Origin: Laburnicola sp. R22_1
Taxonomy: Eukaryota > Ascomycota > Dothideomycetes > Pleosporales > Didymosphaeriaceae
Direction: 5' to 3'
Assembly: GCA_014281115.1 (NCBI GenBank)
Contig: JACONQ010000009.1
Span: forward strand, 2,046,001 to 2,110,000
Length of the DNA: 64,000 bases
Part shown: positions 12,001-22,729 of the stretch, one piece after another
Numbering within the stretch: position 1 is the stretch's first letter
Layout: each line of letters begins with the position of its first letter
Notes under the pieces: model-generated
The model's database searches: none
What the model was told of the DNA's origin: nothing
What the model saw: the letters and a program-made list of their open reading frames with translations, nothing else
Translations under genes and position numbers: made by a program

Positions 12001-12335
12001 CCTTCAGCAACGAAATGGCACTCTTTGGGTGCTCCCCGAGCGCAACACGCTAAGCAGGGCTTTGTACGATCGCACTGTGGAGAATTAACACACGCGATTG
12101 CTTCGAAACGAAGCAGGAGCAGAACGACTAGGATGTGTTACGTATTAGAGGTACTGACCTTGACTTTTCTTTCGCGACACTTGGTGCATGATAATAGCTG
12201 CCGCAGTTGCTGAGACTGCTGTCTTTTCTTGATACCTTCGGGTAGAGTGGACAGTCGATCTAGAGCGCCGTGGAGACGCCCGGTTGAAGAAGCCGAAGTC
12301 CTAGGTTGGTCGAACACATGAGCTGATTCCCTCAT
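9075..12335 (-). CDS. Zn2Cys6 transcription factor with fungal-specific regulatory domain
   Basis: Four exons on the minus strand: 12335..12159, 12074..11249, 11200..10637 and 10579..9075. Introns of 84, 48 and 57 nt start GTCAGT, GTCAGT and GTATGT and end CAG, TAG and CAG. Spliced length is 3072 nt, 1023 residues, in frame throughout. The zinc cluster falls across the first junction: Cys50, 53, 60, 66, 69 and 78 in CTKCRERKVK joined to CDRTKPCLACCARGAPKEC. A short leucine-containing helix (YELRKLRAENLRLKERL) follows and could mediate dimerisation. The central part has the hydrophobic helical pattern of the fungal-specific transcription factor domain (ALALGSQYSSWD; MQALRMASFMHKPTLLGIQA; LGRPLGISGIGDCPPP). 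The last 250 residues are Ser/Pro/Gln-rich and probably the activation region. The target genes are unknown. The last exon could hold an undetected small intron near its end. Confidence 0.85.
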
Positions 12336-12575
12336 GTTGACTTAAAACTGACATGTACCGCCAATGAAAATAGAGCGTAGAGAAGTCGAGTGTAAGGTAG
12401 TGCTAAAGGGATGCAGACTTTGGCTGGTCGGAGAAGTACGGCTATAATATGCGACAAGTTTATATAGCCCCTCTACCAGGGCACAAAAAGGTCGAAACGG
12501 GCTACTTCAATGTACTCCACAAGAGAACGCCTATCCTAGAGCGTCATCGCTGATGGATTTACATGAATGCAAAAA

Positions 12576-13100
12576 CTAGGCTTCATCTTCTGAAGCCTCA
12601 TTTCCGGCTGGGATACTTTCAATTGGAGAGGATGGGAAGCGCGCCGCGACATGGAAGTCGAAGGCTCACCGAAATTTCACATTGCCATATTGGTCCTGGT
12701 GCATCGTAGCTGCAGGCTAACCTGTTCACAAGCCTCATGGTCGAGTCACACAGGCTTATCGCCAAGGGAGAAATCGCAGGGGAAGGGGCCCTGAGATACC
12801 CGCGGACCAGGTTGGTGCAGTACAAGGCGCATGATACAGATCTGGCGCTTACCACTCGGGCGGGCCGATCCTCTGGAAACCCTTCCCGGCCATGCGGCAT
12901 ACGTACCAAGCTGTCGGGTTTCCTGCCTCGTTTTGCGGGTGCGCCGGGTGGTATAGGCTTGTTTTTTCTCGGTTACGGAGCCCATACGCCGAAGTCCAGA
13001 TCACAAGCCGTGGATGCTGTTGAGACGGCTGCGCCTTCGGTTGGTTCGTCCTCCGTTGTTGGTGTAATTGTGGCAAGCGCTGCTGGGATTTAGCTCATGC
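12576..13100 (-). CDS. Possible small multi-exon gene with an AT-hook-like motif (doubtful)
   Basis: Minus-strand coding signals lie between the two large genes but do not resolve into one certain model. A segment near 12903-12960 reads PIPPGAPAKRGRKPDSL; KRGRKP resembles an AT-hook core. Upstream in the same frame is an acidic, Thr-rich stretch (TITPTTEDEPTEGAA). Downstream, a 55-nt candidate intron (GTGAGC to GAAAG, near 12617-12671) joins MHQDQYGNVKF to a C-terminal tail IPAGNEASEDEA and a TAG near 12576. The junctions between these parts are uncertain: one frame has a TAA between the acidic stretch and KRGRKP, so another intron would be needed. Treat the limits as approximate. The alternative is that these are chance frames. 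Confidence 0.25.
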
Positions 13101-13562
13101 TGAAAGCCCGGCTAAATCGCTAGAGTTGAGATCGCGCTCCGTTACGACCACGATCTCTCCTTCTGTTGCTTCTCACTCCACGCATCAACCGCGTAGTCTG
13201 TACCCAATAAACGATCCAGGTCTTATGAAAGATCGAAATTTCTCGCACAACGCCCCCAGGATTGTGGTTGCGTTGCACCAGACGCCTCGTACCGTCCATG
13301 TGGTAACCAGTACCATTTGAACGCCGTCTTCAACCAAGTCAGGCATTTGTCAGGAAATGGCTCGTAGACCGTAAAGATATTAGGTACGCCATGCGAACCA
13401 GGGTTTCACAATACACGCACCGGCGTGAGGCTTCCTGCAGCTGCAGTGAGAGCTCCACAGAGAAGTGGCTCACCGCCGATCTCCTAACGGCAGCTCCGAT
13501 ATTATATTGTCTACCGAGAAATATATCCACGCACTTCGAGTATAACCCGTCCATAGGTGGAA
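13101..13562. other. Spacer downstream of the RNB gene
   Basis: No gene seen. Short ORFs only; it contains the 3' flank of the RNB-domain gene on the minus strand and possibly the promoter of the doubtful small gene. Confidence 0.4.
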
Positions 13563-16500
13563 TCATACAGAATCGTCCCGGTGGATCATCCGAATCGGCT
13601 TCATGCTGATAGTCCTCATGAAGCTATCTATGTGTGCGATCTTCATCTCCCACACATCTCCAACCTTATACGGTATACCTGGAAAGGGCTGTAGAATGGC
13701 CTGCACTCCATAATCCTCGAGATATCCAAACACCGCACTATTATTGCCCGGAGCCCATCTGACACTAGTGGTAAAAGTCTCCGGTAGCGGCGCCTCTTTG
13801 TAGTAGAAGGCGCGCATAAAAGCTTGTACTTTCCAATGCGTCACCGCATACTGCTTGGTTGCGGCGATCATTCTTTCCCTCGGCGAAAGCGTGATGATGG
13901 ACTCCTGCATTTGGCGTGCAGAGAAAGGTAAGATAGGGCGGGGCGCGTCCATAAGAAGTTTCGAATTTAGCTTCTGTCCAGTACGTGCTTCGTATCGTAG
14001 AGCGGCCTCAATCTGCCAATGAGCGATCATGTCGCTAAATCGCCTCAAAGGACTGGTAGCCTTGATGTAGCTCTTTGCGCCTATAATGCTATGTGTAAGG
14101 GGGGAAGAATGCGCTATGCCACGACCAAGCGCCGTCATGTACTCTCGTAATATTTGGAACGATATAGAACCATGTTTTTCCAGGTAGGGTTCAAGTATCG
14201 TTTGTCGATATTGTTCCGCAGATAGAGGTTGTGTAGGATTCGCGACGGTACCTCTGTACATTACAGGAATGTTCCGTTCAGCGCACCAAGCTCCCGCCGT
14301 ACGACACGCAAGCAGCATGGCCTCTTCAACAATATTACTGGAATCGATGGTGTCAGTCAAATATTGTTTTTGGCTCGCTCGGGTGCCGCTGAGCATGATG
14401 ATTGGATCACCAACCACTCGACGTGCTCTCTCCACCGACGGCGGCATCCAGGTCAATCCATCCACACCAGGGCTTTCATAAACATGCACGTCGACTCTGT
14501 GTGGATCGCCACCCCTGATTCCACCAGCAGCTTTGCGCCCTCTCCAAAGAGCTTGCGCTGCCGAATACAGGTCGCGCAGGTTTTGAAGCTGATCAGCCGC
14601 TAAGTGCGGTAGCGGGCGGCTCTTGTTCCTCTTTGGAGCTTTACCGCCTACCGCTAGTAGTACCGAATCTTGCTCGACGCTTTCATCTAGGAAGGCTGCA
14701 AGTTCAGCGGGAGTAATACTGACCACCTTGCGTACAATACCGTTCTGGATTTTGTATTCGAGCATGTTTCCCGAGTCATCTATCCGCGAGCTGAAGGTGA
14801 TGACTGGTCGATTGCTAGTAAGGCTAAAGTAGTTTTGCGTAACCCACGTCGGTAACATAGGGAATGGTCTTGCGGGCGTGTAAACTGTCTCCGTCATATG
14901 AGCCGCTAGACCAGATAGGACATGTGACTTGTCGAAAAAGGCGGTCGGGTTGGCCACATGCACATGAACCCAATACTCCGAAGGTTTCCCAGGCACTCTC
15001 TCGATAGATATTCCATCATCAATTTCTTTAGCGCCGGGGGCATCAATACAGTAGACTGTGTCTGAGCCCCAGTCCCGGCGCAAATCAGCCATGGCGTCCT
15101 GGAAGTCTGGGTTTCGTCTTGTCAACTCTACTTTGGCGTTCAAAAGCTCGAGATTGCGGGAGAGGCGAACAGTCGGCAGCATTAAACTCTCGTCATATAT
15201 GGCTTGATCCTCAAAGGGAGTAATGACTCCAATCTCTTGCAACAGCAGGCTTCCCGTAGATCTTGTCATATGCATTGGCAACTCTTGCTGTAGATCCAGC
15301 TGTCCATAGCAACCCACGGCATGAAGAATCGAAGTGCAAGCTGAATGGAGGTTTGGCATTTGCTTGTATTGGTTCGTGAGTACCCATGCTTGCAGGAAGT
15401 TGATGATTTGCTGGTCTGTGCTCGTGAACTCCTCGCCCAAGACGGTCTGTATGCCGGACGAACGCTCAGTAGCCGACAGGTAAGCTTGATCGGGTCCTAT
15501 ACTTCCAGGACTTGGCTTACGAAATTTCCGACTCTGAGAGATCAGGCGCCGGGCTTTGCTCACAAAAGCTTCAATGTGCTGGACACCCTTGCTTTTTTTT
15601 TGCCGTGCAAAATCTTTGTTGTTGACGAGCGCGGCTTCGTATTCTTTGAACTCCCGTACCCATTCATGGACCGTCTCGACGACTTCGACGTCGTTCTTAG
15701 GCCTGATTGCAAAGACATTGGTCAAGCGTTGACTTCGACTATCTGAGCGAAACCGATACTCATTGTGATTGAGCGCCTTTCGGACGGCCAGAAGCGCGGA
15801 GGGGGAGGGTGCCCATGTCGGATCCCCTTTGCCAAGGAGCGACTTCGTAATTTGTGGCAACGTCATCATCCGTGTACGGGTGGCGTCGGCAAGCGTCGAA
15901 TACGCGGTGTCCAGTACTGGCGCATTTGTACGGTAGATACGCTCCGATTCTTCAGTAAGTTGTTGCAGCACAGCTTGGATGGGAGCGCCCAGCTCGCGCG
16001 GGACATGGAGAGGATCTTTGGGTTGCACTGCCCCTGGTTTCGTAGGCATGTATGGGAGTATCGGCTGCAACAATGCGGGATCAACACAGCCAGGTACAGC
16101 AAATGATACGGATGCCAACCGAGAGTGGCACCATCGTCCGTTAACGGAGTAGAACTGGCTGACCAGGTCCAATTGCCGCACAAAGACGGCTAAGACCGGC
16201 TCACGTCCTGGTTGAGACAGCTCGACTACGTCTCCCGGCTTCAAGAACAGCCCTATTGTAATGAGCTCCTCGCCTTCATCCTCCTCACTTGGCTTCAAAT
16301 CATCCTCGTCAAGGTCCTCGTCCGCTTTGCTGTTGTGACTGAGGCTCGCCAGGTTATTCTGGATGTCTCCGTGGATGGGATGGTTCTCAAAGGCGCTCAG
16401 TGCCAGCTCATCCGGCTCGCCGAACGTCTTCTCCCACATTTCGAGCTGCTGGCGTATTGGGAGCTGTTGCTGTACCGGGCTCGGAAACTCAAGGTTGTTC

Positions 16501-16760
16501 GGAGAGTCGGCGGTAGGGGAGAGCGCGACTTGTGCAGTCTTCCTGTGACATTAGCAATTGGCCCCGAACGTGTACTAGGACGGCTTGCATACAGGTCTGG
16601 TGGCGTGGAGCGCACGTCGCGGCAGGCGCGAGACCGCTTTGGGGGCGAACCCATCTTTGCGCAAAGCTCTGTGGGCAAATGTGCGGCGTTGGTTTGCAAG
16701 ACGCCACTGACACTGCCAGCAGACGTTTGCTGCCGGCCATGGGGGCCCTACACGCATCAT
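13563..16760 (-). CDS. cyt-4: Mitochondrial RNase II-family (RNB) protein, CYT-4/DSS1-like
   Basis: Exon 16760..16593 (56 codons) joins exon 16538..13563 across a 54-nt intron starting GTATGC with branch point GCTAATG. I use the second AG (GGAAG) because the first (CACAG) would put the second exon out of frame. The product is 1047 residues. The N terminus is rich in Arg, Ala and Ser with no acidic residues before Asp36 (MMRVGPPWP, RRTFAHRALRK, RLPRRALHATRP), as expected of a mitochondrial presequence. The RNB catalytic motif CIDAPGAKEIDDGISIE at about residues 553-569 keeps the metal-binding aspartates, and TSPLRRFSDMIAHWQ matches the end of the RNB domain. In Neurospora CYT-4 and yeast Dss1 this enzyme degrades and trims mitochondrial RNA. 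The length fits CYT-4 (about 1,100). It is divergent from the molybdopterin synthase gene. Confidence 0.87.
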
Positions 16761-17146
16761 AATCGCCGTGGTGGTGTTGTGGAAAAGTAGTCTGGTTGAT
16801 CGCGGCTTCCCGTCTGATGATCTACCAAAAAGTTGGGCAAGCGCGACTCGCGCAGTGGCCCAAGCGTCGCCGCACACCCACGAACTCACATGTTCAGCCC
16901 TCGCTCCTCCTCCTCCACCACCCTCCCGCCAAAGGTACGTAACGCTGTTTACTTTTGCAACAATTGCTTGGGTGCTACACCTGTAGCACTTGCGTGATGA
17001 TTTCAAAGATTATTGCATGTATTATCCGACCGACGTTCGCGTTGGAAGGCGGAGCAAACTTTTTCCTGACTCAATCAATTTTCATTCAACCTATTATGGA
17101 TGTCGCCGTCAGGTGTGCAGCGCTGACAGGACGTAGTGTAGCCAGT
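16761..17146. promoter_or_regulatory. Divergent promoter between the RNB and molybdopterin synthase genes
   Basis: The two predicted start codons face away from each other across 386 bp, so this interval must hold both promoters and 5' leaders. It includes pyrimidine-rich stretches (CTCCTCCTCCTCCACCACC near 16905-16924). I see no clear TATA element or known operator. In-frame ATGs upstream of 17147 exist but give no conserved sequence. Confidence 0.5.
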
Positions 17147-17437
17147 ATGGCACCAGCTAAGGCGCCGCCCGGCCATTTCTCGATACTGTACTTTGCCGCT
17201 GCGTCGACCTTCACGACGAAAGCCTGTGAGCACTTGCCGGCGCCTCTCGAGGCTCGCAATCTGTTCACCATGCTGGAGGAACTTCATCCCGGCATCAAAG
17301 ATACGGTGCTGAGTAGCTGTGCGGTAACGGTGAATCTGGCGTACATCGATATCGACGGCGACGAAGCTCCCGATCTAGGGTTGGTCATTAAAGAGGGCGA
17401 CGAGGTGGCCATCATTCCGCCCGTCAGCTCGGGCTGA
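17147..17437 (+). CDS. cnxG: Molybdopterin synthase small subunit (MoaD/MOCS2A-like)
   Basis: Single-exon frame of 96 residues with the ubiquitin-like beta-grasp pattern of MoaD: FSILYFAAASTFTTK at the start, NLFTMLEEL in the helix, AVTVNLAYIDID in the middle and the family signature LVIKEGDEVAIIPPVSSG at the C terminus. MoaD carries sulphur as a C-terminal thiocarboxylate and, with the large subunit MoaE (CnxH in Aspergillus), converts precursor Z to molybdopterin in the cytosol, giving the cofactor for nitrate reductase and other molybdoenzymes. The start at 17147 gives the normal family size; upstream in-frame ATGs at 16955 and 17098 would add a non-conserved extension. The last two residues are Ser-Gly instead of the common Gly-Gly; the terminal Gly is kept. 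The gene is divergent from the RNB gene. Confidence 0.85.
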   Translation: MAPAKAPPGHFSILYFAAASTFTTKACEHLPAPLEARNLFTMLEELHPGIKDTVLSSCAVTVNLAYIDIDGDEAPDLGLVIKEGDEVAIIPPVSSG

Positions 17438-18131
17438 GCTACCAGAGAGAGACATTCCTACTTGTTGTAGACAAGCCTAGATGCCCCGAATCTTTGGTGG
17501 TTCGGTCACAGAGATGAGCGCGTCACGGACGGGGGCTCTTGCGACTAGGTGAAGCTTCCGGGACCTACGAAGGAACGTTGTCATGCCAGTGGAAGATGAT
17601 GGACGCTTAGGGAGTGTCACTGGAATTTCTTTGATGTGGGGAGGGATGAGTCGGATTTATGCTCCGCAGCTGGGGGATTGCGATGTCCAAGAATCCGTGT
17701 CTTCCCGCCCGCGGGCAGGCCTACAGCTCTACGTCGATAGCTTACACACACAGTGGGGTTCTAGCCCTGCAGTATCCATAGGCACATGTGCACGCTTACG
17801 GAAGTGACGATAGAGTACCGTAGACCGAGAGATGGACGCTGTAGTTAGTGCATACCCAGTAGACGAAATCCATAACGCCAGCATGCGGGTCAACGTCAGC
17901 CATGCTCATCCTAAGGCCATACTGCACGAAAGCGCCAGCCCTGGTGCCGTAGATTCAGCATGGTCGCGCTCAAGCCCCAAGTTAACGTTTCCGGCTCCCC
18001 TCTGTTGCCCTGCTGTCACAGATGCTCGCAGGCGGTCTCTTGGCGGCTCTTCCGCTTACCTTACACTCCACCCACCCCCGGCACGGTCGCAAACACTCCC
18101 CGACGCCGACGAAGGCTCCCGCACCCACGAA
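17438..18131. other. Spacer and 5' leader of the second Zn2Cys6 gene
   Basis: The interval contains the 3' end of the molybdopterin synthase transcript and the promoter of the gene starting at 18132. A frame is open from 17832 into that gene, but the extra 100 residues look random and the downstream ATG at 18132 is the better start. No other gene seen. Confidence 0.4.
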
Positions 18132-21100
18132 ATGGCAGACCCAATAGATCCACGGCTGCAGTACACTTCTACCCTACCGCCGCGCAGCCTCACCGAGTCG
18201 TACACGACAGGCCCGCCGCAGCACAACAGCGAAACACCATACTACCTGCCCGCGCCCAACAACGCCCATCGGCCCCCGCAGACGGGCCCCGCGAGCATCG
18301 ATCCTGCGCTCGAGCAGACGTCGCCGCAAGGCCCAGAGTCGTCGCACGACGAGGACGACCACGACGACGGCGAGCATGATGGGTACGTGGCGCCTCCCGC
18401 GCGCGCCGCATGTTGCAATGTTGCGCGTTGGCGAGCCTGGAGCAAGCAGCCAACGACGCGTCATCGCAAACATGGGCCAAACAGTCGCTTCACAGCTAAC
18501 AAACCCGCAGTGCCCATGGCACGCCTGGCTCGGCCAGGTCTCCCAACGACGTGAAGCGGCCGCGCGCCTGCGATTCTTGTCGAGGGCTCAAGGTGAGCAA
18601 TGTGTGCCTCGACACGCGACAGCAACTTACCTGAGTAGGTCCGTTGCGACCAGGAGCGGCCCGATCAGCAATGCAAGCGATGCGCGAAGGCGAACCGCAC
18701 ATGGTGAGAACATATGGCCCTCTGCGACGGCGCTGTGCTGATCGTGGGTCACAGCATCACGACGCCGCCGACGCGAAAGCGCCAGAAGAAAGCCGACAGT
18801 CGCGTCGCCGAGTTGGAGCGCAAAATCGACGCCCTGACGGCGACGTTGCACGCACAGAAAGGCGTCCCTGACCCCAGGCCGTATCCAGGCGTGCCTGCAC
18901 AGTACGAAGGAGGTCCCGGAGGGTTCGCCCAACCCGAATACAGGACAGGCACCGTAGCACACGAGTGGTCCAACGGGCCGCCGGCACCAGAGCGCTATCC
19001 CGATATCCCTCCTGGGTACGGTCCCGCTCAGAGCATACAGCGCGGCCCGGAGGCGAAGCGGAGGAAGCTGGGTGATGGGAACAGCCATGCCGTAAGTCGT
19101 TGCCTTATATCACCTTCTCGTCTCTAATGCGAACAGACGATACCCGAGGATATGGACGCGGTCCATCGCGACTTGATCGAGCACGTCGACGTGAAGCGCG
19201 TCGGCAGAAAGGGCGACCACACGGATCATTCGAACATAAACCCGCTCATCGATAGCCTCATGACCCCGGAGACGGCCGAACGCATATTCCAACGATATGT
19301 GGACGAGATTTGTCCGCATTTTCCCGCAGTGCCGTGCCCACCAGGTACTACAGCGCGAGAGCTGCGCGAGAAGAAGCCGCTACTTTTCCTCTCCATCTTG
19401 GCCGGCTCGTCCCATGGAGCGGCCGACGAGCTAGTGTCCCAAGATGTGCAGCGTGATCTGACGAGGCTACTCAAAGATCAGTTCGCCGACATCATCTGGC
19501 GGAATGGCGAAAAGTCGCTCGAGGTTGTCCAGGCACTGCAGGTCGGTGTACTATGGTATAGACCGCCGCTGCACTACGAGCAACATAATTTCTACATGAT
19601 GGTCAATTGCGCTGCCGTCATGGCGCTTGACCTCGGCCTTGGACGACGCAACACACCAACTGTTATGAAGCTCGCTGTTGGGCCGTACAAGAGGTGTCAT
19701 CCAAATACCAGTAGCATCGAGTCGCGCAGGACTTTTCTTGTCTGCTATTACCTCTGTATGAGCATTACCATGGTGCTCCGGAGGCCGATCCTGCTGCGCT
19801 GGACCAAATACATGGATGAGAGTGTCAAGATTCTTGAAACATCTCCAGAGGCGCTTCCGTCGGACAAGGTCCTCTGCCAACATGTGAAGATGGTGCACAT
19901 TGGAGAGAGCATCTCTGTGCAGTTTTTCATGGATGATCCTTCTGTGGAAGTCGCCATATCAGAACCGAAAGTCGTGTATGCATTGAAGATATTTGAGAAC
20001 GAACTGCAGCAGCTTAGGGATGAAAATCCATCATTGTTCAAAGAGGACCGTAAGTGCTGGGTCTGGCTTCCATTCGAACAGGTGCTAACACACTCTAGCC
20101 GCTCTACGCCTCGCAGAGCACGTTACAAATTTATACATGCATGAGATTGCATTACACCACAACCAGAGCACCGCGGATTTCCGGCCCCCTTTCGATCCTG
20201 AAAGTCTAAGGAATGAAACCGCAAGGGAAGCCGTGGGTCCTGCGCATATTGGTGCGCTCGGTGAATGCCTTGCAGCCACGCACGGCATCTTAGACACAAT
20301 TCTGAGCGTACACATCGACGTGTTGCTGACTTTACCTGTCATTTTCTGTAAGCATATCCAATCGTTGGCGTATACTTGACTCACTGTTGATGTGTAGGCG
20401 TGCGAGCCATCTACGCAATTGTGTGCTTGATGAAGATGTGGGTATCAGTGACCGGCTCCGGCGAAGTTGGGAACATTATCAGCAAGGAGCAGCTCCAGAT
20501 CGAGACATATACCGAGCGCTTGGTCACTATGTTCAACGCCATAGTATCCCGCGACGCACAGTCTCCACATGGCAAATTCTACTTCGTGGCGAAGAGACTG
20601 CAGGAGCGTTTCGCCCACATTAAAGAGGGTGCTTCGAAGACTGAACAATCACTTGATGGGAACGACGATTCACGCTCCTCGACTGTCCAATCGTCCTCCA
20701 AGCCATGTTCCCGGCAATCCTCTCAGAATCAAACTCCCCTGCATCTACTCTCTGAAGTCGCGATGGGCAGCAGCAACACGCAATCCTCGCAACAGCAGCA
20801 ACAGCAGCAGCAACAGAAGCAGCCACAACAACAGCACCACCAGCCTCTTATGCAGCAGACGCAAGGCCCACCGCAAGCACCAATGCAAGGCTGGTTCCCC
20901 GGCTTGCCAGGGCCACAGCTCACGCCGGAGATGATGGGCTTGCCGCATGGTAACTTCGATCCGAATTTTGATTTTACCCAGTTTGATTTGAGCACGGGCT
21001 CGGATGCCGATCTGAGTGCGCTGTTCATTCCAGACAGTATGATGTGGAGCCTCACACCTGATGCGGGCAGTATACCGGGCAGTATGCCGGGCAGCATACC

Positions 21101-21200
21101 AGGCAGTATACCGGGCAGTATACCGGGCAGTATACCGGGCAGTATACCGGGTAGCATGCCGGGTAGCATGCCGAGCAGCATGCCGGGCTACGGCTTCTAG
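18132..21200 (+). CDS. Zn2Cys6 transcription factor with polyglutamine and GSIP repeat tail
   Basis: Seven exons: 18132..18382, 18511..18592, 18639..18703, 18755..19091, 19137..20049, 20099..20347 and 20398..21200. All six introns have GT donors and AG acceptors, several with GCTAAC or CTCTAATG branch points. The sum is 2700 nt, 899 residues, in frame. The zinc cluster spans exons 2-4: Cys104, 107, 114, 123, 126 and 133 (CDSCRGLK, VRCDQERPDQQCKRCAKANRTC). It is followed by a basic PTRKRQKK and a heptad-like helix SRVAELERKIDALTATL, the usual linker and dimerisation unit. The middle has the helical pattern of a fungal regulatory domain (ICPHFPAVPCP, LGLGRRNTPT, VVYALKIFENEL). The C-terminal exon encodes a glutamine tract, a Phe-rich acidic segment (FDPNFDFTQFDLS) that may activate transcription, and a GSIP/GSMP repeat. 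The regulated pathway cannot be told from the sequence. Confidence 0.87.
20780..20862 (+). repeat. CAG/CAA glutamine tract in the second Zn2Cys6 gene
   Basis: In-frame run of mixed CAA and CAG codons, nine glutamines interrupted once by Lys and continued as QPQQQHHQ. The mixed codons suggest it is older and more stable than a pure microsatellite. Confidence 0.85.
21064..21188 (+). repeat. 12-bp coding minisatellite (GS-I/M-P tetrapeptide)
   Basis: About ten tandem units of GGCAGTATACCG with small variants encode GSIP or GSMP at the very C terminus of the Zn2Cys6 protein, just before the final PGYGF. Units are interspersed and nearly identical, consistent with expansion by slippage. Confidence 0.9.
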
Positions 21201-21647
21201 TGTGGTAGCTTAGGATGAGCAATACCAAGCTACGGGATAAAAGTGTGGGTATAATGTGTTGCCCCAGGGTGAGCAATACCAGATGGTATGGGTTAAGACA
21301 ACTAGGTTGAGATTCGGTACTCTGGTATCCCAGAGGATCTCACGAGCTCATAGGTGCGCCGGCTTTTATACTTCACCATGCTCGTAGGAAGCAGTCTTGC
21401 GATGCGGTCTCGGCTACAAGGTTTAGGAGTAATAGGTAGATCGTGCCTTCCATTGGCATGTGGGACCCACGTCAGTGACAGGTTTTTTCGTTACAAGTGT
21501 CCAATTTCTAATGGTAACCATTGCTGATCTGCGATAAAAGAACGCAATTCCTGCAACAGACAATGACTGTAAAAAAATTGAGCAAGCTTGCAAGCAAAGC
21601 GCCATCGGTCATTTAATAATCTATTAACACATATCTCCCTCCGCTCC
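21201..21647. other. Spacer between the Zn2Cys6 gene and the dehydrogenase pseudogene
   Basis: No gene. The 21240-21352 part faintly resembles the MITE found at 22095 and 56688 (ATGTGTTGCCCCAGGGTGAGC and a CTCACGAG motif near its right end), so it may be a very old copy. Confidence 0.4.
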
Positions 21648-22729
21648 CTACACGGTCATGCCCCCATTCGCCCGAACCACCTGCCCATTAACCCACGTAT
21701 TCTCGCTCGCAACCAACCACGCGACGGCCCTCGCAATATCCTCGGGCGTCCCCAACCGATTAAAAGGATCCCACCCGGCCATGGTCTTGACCAGCTCGTC
21801 GCTCTTGCCATCCAAAAACATGGCCGTGGCCGTGGGTCCCGGCGCTATCGCATTCACCAGGACGCCCTTGCGGCCCAGGTCTTTGGCGAGCACGCGCGTC
21901 ATCTGCTCGATGGCGCCTTTGGTGCTGACGTAGAGGAGGTAGTTGGGCGTGATGTTGGTGAGGGAGAAGAGCGAGCTGGAGAGGAGGAGGATGTGGGAGC
22001 CGGGTGGCATGCGGGGGGCTGCTTTCTGTTGGGTGTGCGGTTAGCATGTACACATGGACGTACATCCCCTGTATCCCATTCTCCAAAAGGCAGCCACCAG
22101 GCGGTGCGATAATTCGTGAGACCTTTACACGCCTTACAAGACAAAAGTCTAGGTACGTACTATGTGTTACCCTAGGATGCCATGGTACTACACATGTCAA
22201 CTATACTCTCTAACTTTTCAGATGGGGGCCTCACGAATTGTTGCATCGCCTGGTGCACCTGCACCTGTCAAATCTCATGACTTACCTGCACCAAAAAAAT
22301 ACGGCCCCTTGACATTCAACCCCACCACTCTATCAAAATCCTCCTCGGTCGTATTCTCCAATCCACACGTCAACGCGCCGGCCGCCGCATTCGGAATCAA
22401 GATGTCGATCTTTCCGCCGCCCCAGGCGAGGCTTTCGGCGACGAGGCGGTCGAGGTCCGCGGGGGAGGCGGCGTTGGCTTGGACGGCGAGCGCTTTGGTG
22501 GGGCCGCCGAGGCGGGTGACGAGACTGGTTGCGGCGGCGGTATTAGTGTGGTAGTTTATTACTATTTTTGCGCCGGGTGGAGAGGTGGGTGGCTGTGGCG
22601 GCGCCGATGCCTTGGGAACTGCCGGTTACTGTGGGGGAGGGGTGTTAGAGGGTGGGTGGTTTGGAGCGGGAAGGGGGAGGGCTTACTGAGGGCGACTTTG
22701 CCGGCGAGGGGGAGGGGGAAGGTAGTCAT
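21648..22729 (-). pseudogene. Short-chain dehydrogenase/reductase, frameshifted
   Basis: Exons 22729..22687, 22628..22286 and 22025..21648 are joined by introns of 58 and 260 nt with GTAAG donors. The product is a classical SDR: MTTFPLPLAGKVAL, cofactor motif TGSSQGIGAA, NAAAGAL, catalytic region with SSS and YVSTKGAIEQM (Tyr-x3-Lys), and C terminus WVNGQVVRANGGMTV. Such enzymes reduce or oxidise small carbonyl/alcohol substrates with NAD(P)H. Two lesions break the frame. Near 22572, between THLST and GAKIVINYHTNTAAA, the frame shifts by +1 or -2. At 22292-22298 a run of seven T instead of six shifts it again just before the second donor. Correcting both restores a length divisible by three. 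The first shift stops translation after about 50 codons, so the gene is probably dead unless these are assembly errors. Intron 2 holds a MITE. The substrate is unknown. Confidence 0.8.
22095..22255. mobile_element. MITE inside intron 2 of the dehydrogenase pseudogene
   Basis: The two ends are inverted repeats of about 29 bp: left CACCAGGCGGTGCGATAATT then CGTGAGACC, right GGCCTCACGAATTGTTGCAT then CGCCTGGTG. The 161-bp interior matches 56688-56820 (CTTACAAGACAAAAGTCTAG, TATGTGTTACCCTAGGAT). Removing it leaves an intron of normal size (about 100 nt). The exact target duplication is unclear here. Confidence 0.82.

Noticed and set aside
16955..17146. Upstream in-frame extension of the molybdopterin synthase small subunit
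   Set aside because: Would make the protein almost twice the family size and adds no conserved residues.
17832..18131. Upstream in-frame extension of the second Zn2Cys6 protein
   Set aside because: Composition looks random, and the start at 18132 fits a normal regulator; no evidence for the longer form.
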